26,690 nt of DNA from Mitosporidium daphniae. Its lineage: Eukaryota; Microsporidia. Each line of letters starts with the position of its first letter. Position 1 is the stretch's first letter. Shown here one piece after another: positions 20,172-26,690 of this stretch. Below the pieces are notes generated by a model. That model had not been told where the DNA came from, made no database searches, and was given only the letters and a program-made list of their open reading frames with translations. A program made the translations under genes and the position numbers. The stretch is taken from the NCBI RefSeq assembly GCF_000760515.2, contig NW_013546157.1:1-26690 (forward strand), written 5' to 3'.

Positions 20172-21848
20172 ATGCAAAGTGTTGATTGGACTAAACTTTC
20201 TCCTCTTTCGGACGACGAAATTGCCATCCACTTGGCAAAAATTGATGCAAAAATCACAAGCTCATCAGAACCACTTTCCCTGATAGCCCAAGTGCCGTTT
20301 GCGGAGCTTTTTTCGGAGTTACTCTCTGGAAGGTCTTCAAGTGCAACCAGAGCCATTCATTCTTTACTGTTCAGTATTTTTTCTCTTATCGATACGGAAG
20401 CCTTTATCACTGATCACAAGGTACCGGCGCCAAATTGATAGTAGACATACATTTGCACAGGAATATCCCTATTGCCTACTCATCGTGAGGCTCTTGAGCC
20501 GATCTTATCAAGGCTATTATGCGCAACGAAAGTATGAACGAATGGCCCATAATTAACGTTAGAACATTGACATTGTTAACGAGATGTTTTTATTGCTGGC
20601 CTCGCCGGCAATTTCCGTTTTTTGTTTCCTTAAGCAATGCATCTTGAAGGTTTTTGTAGGTTTTATAAAGTAGACCTTCAATTCGGGCGATTTTCTGCCC
20701 TATCTGCTATCAGAAGATAACAAGTTCCTCACTTATGCGTATCTTTCAACGTATGCGTTTAAATGGGTAACATTTAGGCTTCAAGATGTCAGTGTTTTAT
20801 TGAGATATTTGGAGGTGTCCCTTGAGCTTTCTTCGGCTAAATATTCGATTTTCGTTACAGGACAGCTGCAATTTTCGGCACTGCTTAGTAATGCCATCGT
20901 ATTGGCAAATGAAGACATCTTACTTTCTCTAAATATCATCGAGCTTTGCACGCAGGTACCGTTGTGTTATGTTATCCGGGGTTTCTTGGCTTAGTTTATT
21001 AATGTTTACCGGCCCTCTGAATTATCAGAAACGCTCGTTGACAATGTGTTTGCGTTGGCCAACCCACAAAAAGAGGCGTTCTCGCTATTGCTTCCTACAC
21101 TTTTCAGCTTTATGTCAAATTATTGCGTCCTTTGCCAGAATGATAGGGTAGGGCATCCACATTGATGCATTCAATAGGGCAATCTATTGAGGCAACTAGA
21201 CGAAAAGCACCATTTTATTGCTGTGATTTACAGGCAAGTGTATTCTGAGGATGTCAGCATTGTGGTAAGCATTTTGTCATTACATGACATATGAACAGAG
21301 TTCAGCTGTCATTGCTTTTGCCCCATTGCTTGGGTTGGAAATTACCAAAACCCTTGCCAACGATTTCATTGAATTTCTGCTGGATTACCACGGCAGGCAG
21401 CTTGCTGTCCAAATTGCTTGCCTAAATGCTATGATTCTGGTTTTAAAATCCACATATCCGCTCAATGACACCATATGCATTCGAATGTTGAAGGCCGTTT
21501 TCCCAAGGTGCTCCCATCCTGATTTGGAGGATGCAGCCTATAAAGTGATAGCACTGCTCCTTTCCAACCCTGTTGCTTTAAAGGTATTTTATGGGATGTC
21601 AAAATCTAGGCATCAATTGGCGAAGGCTACTGGGTTACCCTCTTGAGAAGAGAGACGGTCTCATACCACGCTCTGATTAACAGGTTTAAGCAATTTGTAA
21701 CGGCCTTAGATATTCGATTGTTGAGATGATTTTGTCGAGCACAATTTTGGCAAGCGTTTTTGACGACGAATTAAGAGCAAAGCTAAGCGAGTACAAATCG
21801 AAGGGAATTGCCTACGCGCCAGCCACCGCACAAATTGCAATCGAATAA
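20172..21848 (+). CDS. PSMD5: 26S proteasome base assembly chaperone PSMD5/S5b
   Basis: Helical-repeat chaperone that holds the Rpt1-Rpt2-Rpn1 module during assembly of the proteasome base and is absent from mature particles; yeast Hsm3 is the counterpart. Nine exons: 20172..20420, 20445..20531, 20563..20649, 20674..20955, 20995..21147, 21178..21264, 21299..21583, 21610..21683, 21710..21848. The eight introns are 24-39 nt; 1443 nt (480 aa; human 504). Hydrophobic helices give an ARM/HEAT pattern (ILLSLNIIELCTQ, SLLLPTLFSFMSNY, AYKVIALLLSNPVALK). The clearest family match is the C-terminus: a conserved run in human order (RYSIVEMILSSTILASVF, LRAKLSEYKSKGIAYAP, ATAQIAIE). Identification rests mainly on this end plus architecture. 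It is the most intron-dense gene here. Confidence 0.82.
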
Positions 21849-21941
21849 GATTGGGAATATTAAAAGCAAAATGTAAATAGTTTCCATTTGGATCTGTAAG
21901 ATATCAGTAATCACGCACCAATGATCCTTTAATTCTTCTGA

Positions 21942-23107
21942 ATGTTTAGCGAGGACAGCGAGTTTATCATCACACAACCACACCGTGAAAACGAGCATCT
22001 TGATGAGGATCTATATCCATACAACTCAGATGGCTCCGTAAATTTTAATGGCCATAAAAGGGGGGAAAGAGCGTCCATTATTTCAATTTTGCTAAAAAAA
22101 CTTTTCCCCCCCGAAAATGGCCAAGTGGCATCTCTGTCCGATGAGGTTTTGGAATATAAAAAGCGCATAAGTCAGTCAAAACAAAAGCTTGAAACTTTCT
22201 TTGGCCTTCCCACACCAATAGATGTAAATATAATAGAAATAGAGGCTCACGGATTGAAGGCCCTGCTGCAAAGTAGGGTCCCCATGTGCTATTTTATGTA
22301 CTCTATGCTGGAAGATTATTCTGTTGAAAACTTGGTAAGAAAGATTTTCGTCGTTATAAATCCAAGTTTTTTATCTTAGAAGTTGAGCAGTTCGAATGCA
22401 CAGTATTTAACTCCACAAAGATGAAGAAAAGAGTAGCCATGGGCCTGTATACCACCTTTGTTAAAAATGGCGCAGATTTTGAAGTAAATTTGGATGAGAA
22501 AAACAAGACGGGCATCATAGAAAAGATCAGCAAGGGGGACCAATATTGCTTCTCTGGTGCAAAGGAGCATATTCTGAAACTAATCGAGCCGAAGGTCCAG
22601 CTTTTTAAAAACAGCTATGTTTTTGAGAAAATGAGGAAGGAACTAGGTAAAGGTCTAACCCCTCTGATGTAATTAGGATACACCAGCATTTACAAAAAAT
22701 CGGCACGAAACGCGGCCGTCCGTATCTTGTTAAGGAATCTTGATGAAAATTTGCCCACAAAAAGCTCGTATACAAAAACCAGTAAAAAGGGCGGTAAAAA
22801 AAACAATGAAAATTCTGCTCACATTGAAGATATCAAGGGGTATTCCCAAAAAAGGAATCACAAGATCCGAGGCATGATTCATGCATTCTGCATTATTCGT
22901 CTGGGCGTTGATTTCATCGATAGGAACTACAGAGTATCTTCCGAGCTGGATAGATCCTCCTCAAACACCAGAAATAGATTCTCCACCAGAATTTCTCAGT
23001 TTGATCTAAATGAAAAAAGAGGAGTTATCGATTTGATTGATTTTGACGAGGACAACAACCAGGACCCGGATCCTTTTGAACTGTACCTGGAAACGTTGAA
23101 GACATAA
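21942..23107 (+). CDS. RGS-domain protein (regulator of G-protein signalling)
   Basis: RGS domains speed GTP hydrolysis by G-alpha subunits or act as scaffolds. Exons 21942..22334, 22367..22646 and 22677..23107; introns of 32 and 30 nt; 1104 nt (367 aa). An acidic N-terminus precedes a segment (ASIISILLKKLFPPENGQ) resembling a DEP/DHEX-like helix region. The RGS core starts near residue 103: LKALLQSRVPMCYFMYSMLE, DYSVENL/FFILEVEQFEC (completed by splicing), AMGLYTTFVKNGADFEVNL, and AKEHILKLIEPKVQLFKNSY. The C-terminus is Lys/Ser-rich, then acidic (DFDEDNNQDPDPFELYL). Fungal relatives such as Sst2/FlbA join DEP and RGS domains, but the N-terminal part here is too short to claim a full DEP. A G-protein partner is inferred, not seen. 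Confidence 0.78.
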
Positions 23108-23410
23108 ACCGGCGCCCATTTAACGGCATTAAAAATAGAAGAATATCAATAAGCCGGTGTGTGTCAACGGATAACATCTCGAATTTAATGGGTACCACCG
23201 ATCGCAGTTAAAAATATATAAATCCCCTGTCAAAATTGGTAATAACATAACTTGATTTCTCCAACAAGACTTTGATTCGATGCCTCGCTTTTTGGCTAGA
23301 TGCATTGATCTAAACACCAGTGCTGGAGGCTAAATTAAACTTTATTCTCTTTGCCCCGCATCACTGATAATGTGTAGAGAAATGTTTGAATGGTTGCGTT
23401 GGCATGCTTG
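23108..23410. other. 303-bp gene-free spacer between convergent RGS and COX19 genes
   Basis: This is the only gene-free stretch here over 300 bp. It holds an inverted repeat of 6 bp (ACCGGC at 23108-23113, GCCGGT at 23153-23158) and an AT-rich middle. No frame has a convincing protein; the longest is a 62-codon minus-strand frame with no family features. I tested it by eye for tRNA, U2/U4/U5/U6 and C/D snoRNA motifs and found none that holds. It may contain only 3' untranslated sequence. Confidence 0.6.
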
Positions 23411-23677
23411 CTATTTGTGCATAAAATCGGCATCCATTTCCTCGGGTGCAAAGCCAATAGACGTTAGTGGCTCTTTTTCCATCAACTCGTTATTCATTCG
23501 ACATTCAAGATATTTCCGTGTAACGGGTCGACATGGGAGGGATTGGCCTCTGTGTTGGGAGAGGCATTTTAAATATTGTGTCAGCAGTGGCTTGCAATCG
23601 CCATCATGGTCCAAGGGGAACGATCCCTTCAGTGGCGGGATTTTGTTTTCCGGTGTGGAGTTCGATATTATTGGCAT
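23411..23677 (-). CDS. COX19: Cytochrome c oxidase assembly protein Cox19 (twin CX9C)
   Basis: Soluble intermembrane-space/cytosol protein needed for copper delivery to cytochrome c oxidase. Intronless, 88 aa from the ATG at 23677 (the frame is open for 10 codons upstream but begins GTG). The core is GSFPLDHDGDCKPLLTQYLK, giving CX9C at Cys28/Cys38, and LPCRPVTRKYLECRMNNELM with CX9C at Cys49/Cys59, followed by EPLTSIGF. These match COX19 rather than COX17 or COX23. Its cysteines are oxidised by the Mia40-Erv1 relay, and ERV1 is the divergent neighbour starting 23 bp away. Confidence 0.94.
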   Translation of the reverse strand: MPIISNSTPENKIPPLKGSFPLDHDGDCKPLLTQYLKCLSQHRGQSLPCRPVTRKYLECRMNNELMEKEPLTSIGFAPEEMDADFMHK

Positions 23678-23700
23678 CGTTGAATTAAATTTTTTCAAAA
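23678..23700. promoter_or_regulatory. 23-bp bidirectional start region of COX19 and ERV1
   Basis: This is the whole spacer between the two start codons. It is AT-rich (GTTGAATTAAATTTTTTC), with the AAATTT-like core close to the ERV1 ATG. A shared promoter is inferred from geometry. Confidence 0.45.
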
Positions 23701-24252
23701 ATGACACAAGAAACTGCCCGGTGTGGTTTATGTAAAAATGTCACCGATTGGATGAACTCTGTCAAGAAATCCACATTTGCCTTAAAGAAGCCAATAGGCA
23801 TCTCAGAAAGTACCGGTAAGGATCTTCCAGATCAATATGAACCGTTCCCCTCGCCACCGGATGCCGATCGGCTTGGAAGAGAGACATGGACCTTTTTACA
23901 TACCCTAGCGGCCTATTACCCCTCAAAGCCATCTTTGGACCACCAAATGAAAACACAGCAGTTCTTCTATCTACTTCCTTCGCTTTATCCATGCAACGTT
24001 TGTGCGGAACACTTGAAGGATGAGTTGCAAACAAACCCGCCCAAAGTGGACTCGAATGTCAACCTATCTAACTGGCTATGTGATATCCATAACGAAGTGA
24101 ACGGGCGATTGGGAAAGCCTATTTTTGACTGCTCCAAAGTTCTGGAACGGTGGAAAATCGGCGTGAGAGATCTTCTTCGGCAAGAATCGCTAAAAGAATC
24201 ATCTTTAAAAGAACCGGTCGAGCATTCACATATTTATTCTAGTAAACAATAG
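23701..24252 (+). CDS. ERV1: FAD-linked sulfhydryl oxidase Erv1/ALR
   Basis: Mitochondrial intermembrane-space oxidase that reoxidises Mia40 and passes electrons to cytochrome c. Intronless, 183 aa. The N-terminal shuttle CxxC is Cys8/Cys11 (RCGLCKN). The FAD-binding four-helix core has LGRETWTFLHTLAAYYP, the active-site PCNVCAEHL (Cys98/Cys101), SNWLCDIHNEVNGRLGKP, and FDCSKVLERW, with Cys127/Cys144 as the structural pair. The shuttle is very close to the N-terminus, as in short ALR forms, and no presequence is seen. A C-terminal extension (SLKESSLKEPVEHSHIYS) is not a family feature. The last 14 bp overlap the next gene on the opposite strand. Confidence 0.95.
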   Translation: MTQETARCGLCKNVTDWMNSVKKSTFALKKPIGISESTGKDLPDQYEPFPSPPDADRLGRETWTFLHTLAAYYPSKPSLDHQMKTQQFFYLLPSLYPCNVCAEHLKDELQTNPPKVDSNVNLSNWLCDIHNEVNGRLGKPIFDCSKVLERWKIGVRDLLRQESLKESSLKEPVEHSHIYSSKQ

Positions 24253-24538
24253 GAGGCCGAACTCTGATGCGTCTCTCTTCAACCTTTAAGTATAGCGATT
24301 TCCTCCTGTTCCGAAATAAAATCTTCTCAAAGATAAAATAGAGCAAAACAGAGATCGCAATCACTCCAAGAAGGAGAAGCAGCCAAGTAAACATATCGAC
24401 CATCTCGCCTTCTTCGACCGGTGGAAAATAAAGAGTTGAGCCGTCCATAGGGTTAATGTCATTTGATTTGTTATAAAAGTAAGATAGATCATCATCTGAA
24501 ATTGCAGAGAAATTGGTAACTGGTATTGCGTCGATCAT
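24239..24538 (-). CDS. Unidentified single-pass membrane protein, 99 aa
   Basis: An ATG-started frame with an acidic N-terminal half (about 49 residues, one N-glycosylation sequon NKS at 23-25), one strong membrane segment at about 50-70 (FTWLLLLLGVIAISVLLYFI), and a basic C-terminal tail (FRNRRKSLYLKVEERRIRVR). The positive-inside rule predicts N-out, C-in insertion without a cleaved signal peptide. No family is recognised. Its stop overlaps the end of ERV1 by 14 bp. It follows the antiporter gene on the same strand after 85 bp. The clean topology makes a real gene likely. Confidence 0.6.
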   Translation of the reverse strand: MIDAIPVTNFSAISDDDLSYFYNKSNDINPMDGSTLYFPPVEEGEMVDMFTWLLLLLGVIAISVLLYFIFEKILFRNRRKSLYLKVEERRIRVRPPIVY

Positions 24539-24623
24539 AAAAAGTTTGCCTAATCATAAGCAGATTACGAAAATGGAAGACATTAAAATCTACAACAATG
24601 AAAAGTTTATTGCCAAAAAATAG

Positions 24624-26690
24624 CTACTTACCGCCATCAATGATAATGGACGAGGGAGTGGAGGATACCAGACCTTTGGGGAAAGAGGTATCCTCTTTCG
24701 TTCTAGAAAGCCATTTTAAAAGATATGGATCGTTTAGATCGTCATCAGCGTCCTGTCGTCCCCCGATCAAGAAAAATATGCTCAAAAATAATACAAAAGT
24801 AATGACATAGCCTACTGGCCACGGGTACAATCCAAGCGAAATGGGAAGATTACACACTAGTATTGAAATGATTCCAACCGGAACTGTATATCCCAGTTGC
24901 GTATAAACATGGTCATTATGATCTGAGCCGGAAGCAACGCTACTCATGATGCACGAATCGGCAATCGGCGAAGATTGATTACCCCAAACAGCCCCTCCAA
25001 GAATGGACGCGACCGTGGCTAAAAGACAAACGCTTTTAGACGGGTCAGATACTGGGTCGGCCGCCGTTTGAAGAGTATATGCCATTTGAACCATCAATGG
25101 GAATAGGATACTCATGGTCCCCCATGCACTTCCAGTGGCAAAGCTTACAGCTGAAGATGTAATAAAGACTATAGTTGGGAAAATGTATGCAGACAGAGAC
25201 TTTCCCAATGAAGAAGATATCCACTCGGCAGCTTTAAGCTGACGACAAACATCACCCAGGCCCCATGCTAAGATCAAGATAATGACGGCGAACAGCATTG
25301 ATTTCGCCCCATTTACCCAAGCGTTCATTGCCTCGGAAATGGAAAGAATTCTTTGGGAAACAACAAGAATAATAGCAGTAAAGGACGCCAGTAATGAGGC
25401 CCAAAGCAGACCGTTGAATGGAACGCTTGCTGATACCCAAGAAATGGGACCCCATGAATTGTCAATCTCGGTGATTTTACTAGCAATATGGCTCTCCAAA
25501 GAAGAAAAGTGGTTCAACCCAGCAAGGTATTTCTTTGAAAGAAGAACATCCCTATATCGAGAAATTGCGTAAGCGCCGTCTCCAAGCATAGAAAATACAA
25601 CAACCGTAATGACGACGAGAAAAGGGATGGCGGCATTCCACCACAGTGAGCGAATCCCTTTTTTGGGGGTCAGAAAAGCATCTCCGCTGCTCTCAACATT
25701 ATCTCCTCCCAAAGGGACACTGCCTGGTTTTACAAGCTGCCCTGTTCTATGAGCTCTCCGCTCTGCAGTAAGCATTGGCCCAAAATCTCTATTCAAAATT
25801 ATCCCTAAAAGGCAAAAGCCCAACATTGAGATGGGATAAAAGTTATAAGGTAATGCACGGATAAAAGTACTATATCCGTCAGTTTCCATACCCAGCTGGG
25901 AAAACTCCTGGACAATGTAAGAGATTTCAATACAAATCCAGGATGAAATTATGGAGAGTGTCGAGATATTTGCAGCACAGGTGTCGGCAATAAAAGAGAG
26001 CTTTTCTCTTGAAATTTTCATAGTCCCCGTGATGTCTTTCATGGTTAGACCGCAAATCAAACAGGATGCGTAGTCGTCAAAGAAAATTAATATCCCAACC
26101 AAAAATGTTGCCAAGGAAGCCCTTCGCCTTGTTTTTGCAAACTTTGTGACCACCAGAGCAAGGCCATTTGCACCACCGCCAACACCAAGGACGCCGATCA
26201 TGCCTCCAATAAACAAACAAAACAAGAGCACACAGGCATGATCCGGGGACGATATGCCCCTAATAAGCGTCGTGTCAAGGGTTCGAAAGAAGCCAATAAG
26301 AGGATTTCCATGATACAATAAAGTGGTTCCCACCCAGGCTCCAGCAAAGATTGCCAAGAGAGACTGCTTTAGTAAAATGGCAAGTATTATGGTGCAGATG
26401 CTAGGAAGTATTGATAGCCACGCTGGGATCGCAAAAGTATACCCATTATCTGAAAAAGTGTAGGAGCCAGATTCAAAACCAGAGGGATTTTCTTGAAAAG
26501 GAGATNTGGAAAGGGACAGCACCAGTTTAATACTCCCATATCTTGAGAGTGTCTTTAATGAAACATTATCAATTTTAGAGCAAAATGAATCCAAAGACGG
26601 GGTCTTTAAACCTGCATCTCGAACATCCGAAATGTCGAATGAAATTTTTTCTGCTTTTGTTGGGGAAGGGAGAATTCCAGATGAAATTAC
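24624..26690 (-). CDS. NhaC-type Na+/H+ antiporter family protein (5' end outside window)
   Basis: Polytopic membrane transporter of the bacterial-type NhaC superfamily, expected to exchange Na+ (or another ion or solute) for H+. The frame is open from the right edge to a TAG at 24624: 688 residues, no intron seen. About 115 residues precede the first membrane segment, and 11-12 segments follow. Family landmarks: GGMIGVLGVGGGANG; LVGILIFFDDYASCLICGL; the downstream KISREKLSFIADTCAANIST followed by ISSWICIEI; a second half with SAVSFATGSAWGTMSILFPL; and GGAVWGNQSSPIADSCIMSS. The FDDY and AWGT...P-type motifs are the core NhaC signatures. One codon is ambiguous because of an N at 26506. The hydrophilic C-terminus contains DADDDLNDPYLLKWLSR. 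Substrate and membrane are unknown. Confidence 0.88.
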   Translation of the reverse strand, partial: VISSGILPSPTKAEKISFDISDVRDAGLKTPSLDSFCSKIDNVSLKTLSRYGSIKLVLSLSXSPFQENPSGFESGSYTFSDNGYTFAIPAWLSILPSICTIILAILLKQSLLAIFAGAWVGTTLLYHGNPLIGFFRTLDTTLIRGISSPDHACVLLFCLFIGGMIGVLGVGGGANGLALVVTKFAKTRRRASLATFLVGILIFFDDYASCLICGLTMKDITGTMKISREKLSFIADTCAANISTLSIISSWICIEISYIVQEFSQLGMETDGYSTFIRALPYNFYPISMLGFCLLGIILNRDFGPMLTAERRAHRTGQLVKPGSVPLGGDNVESSGDAFLTPKKGIRSLWWNAAIPFLVVITVVVFSMLGDGAYAISRYRDVLLSKKYLAGLNHFSSLESHIASKITEIDNSWGPISWVSASVPFNGLLWASLLASFTAIILVVSQRILSISEAMNAWVNGAKSMLFAVIILILAWGLGDVCRQLKAAEWISSSLGKSLSAYIFPTIVFITSSAVSFATGSAWGTMSILFPLMVQMAYTLQTAADPVSDPSKSVCLLATVASILGGAVWGNQSSPIADSCIMSSVASGSDHNDHVYTQLGYTVPVGIISILVCNLPISLGLYPWPVGYVITFVLFLSIFFLIGGRQDADDDLNDPYLLKWLSRTKEDTSFPKGLVSSTPSSIIIDGGK

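Noticed and set aside
23270-23290. TTCGATGCC, resembling a tRNA T-loop and B box
   Set aside because: The flanking bases do not form a T-stem, and no acceptor or anticodon stem can be built.
23270-23340. U2 snRNA-like stretch (CTCGCTTTTTGGCTAGATGC)
   Set aside because: It resembles the U2 5' hairpin, but the essential GTGTAGTATCTGTTC region that pairs with the branch site is missing.
24540-24623. Possible intron (GTAAGTAG...TTGTAG) adding a C-terminal exon to the antiporter
   Set aside because: The spliced extension lacks family similarity and would run into the next gene. The GGK stop is a sensible end, though RNA data could change this.

Overview
The window is a very compact, intron-rich eukaryotic nuclear segment: about 24 protein genes and one 5S rRNA gene in 26.7 kb, mostly separated by 20-280 bp, with some 3' ends overlapping. 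The protein set is opisthokont and fungal-like: FHA-forkhead factor, Sds3, Asf1, Dpb2, cornichon/Erv14, Vps60 and Trm61. Mitochondrial genes (mL46, SDHAF3, COX19, ERV1) show an aerobic organelle, so this is not a classical mitosome-bearing microsporidium. The compaction, tiny introns, a solitary 5S gene and AAATTT-like stretches beside many start codons suggest a deep microsporidian/Rozellomycota-type lineage such as Mitosporidium or Paramicrosporidium. That placement is inference; no phylogeny could be run.

Splicing is the key to reading the region. I rebuilt 49 introns by joining GT...AG junctions that restore both frame and family homology. Forty-eight are 23-39 nt; one (ASF1) is 109 nt. 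In the complete spliced genes the exon sum is a multiple of three and the product length fits the family. Many apparent stops and frameshifts are simply introns, and five introns are 3n and stop-free, so they look like coding sequence.

Layout: 1-275, end of an unidentified gene (+). 306-2094, DPB2/POLE2 (-). 2282-2551, possible interrupted small ORF (-). 2551-2772, SDHAF3 (-), divergent from MRPL46 at 2793-3540 (+). 3604-4047, unknown (-), divergent from SDS3 at 4107-4759 (+). 5003-7012, Sel1-repeat protein (+). 7079-7196, 5S rRNA (-). 7376-8553, KAE1 (+), overlapping tail-to-tail with proteasome beta5 PRE2 at 8537-9474 (-). 9727-11739, FHA-forkhead factor (+). 11931-12651, VPS60/CHMP5 (+). 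12814-13788, U1-70K (-). 13843-16053, Integrator subunit 6 homologue (-). 16335-17486, ZIP transporter (+). 17568-18539, TRM61 (-), divergent from ERV14 at 18591-19019 (+). 19199-20072, ASF1 (-), divergent from PSMD5 at 20172-21848 (+). 21942-23107, RGS protein (+). 23411-23677, COX19 (-), divergent from ERV1 at 23701-24252 (+). 24239-24538, small membrane protein (-). 24624-26690, NhaC-type antiporter (-), running off the right edge.

Two divergent pairs share a function: SDHAF3/MRPL46 (both mitochondrial biogenesis, 20 bp apart) and COX19/ERV1 (CX9C protein and the oxidase of the same disulfide relay, 23 bp apart). The most unexpected gene is the Integrator subunit 6 homologue, because Integrator is absent from the model yeasts. 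No mobile element, CRISPR array or viral gene was seen.
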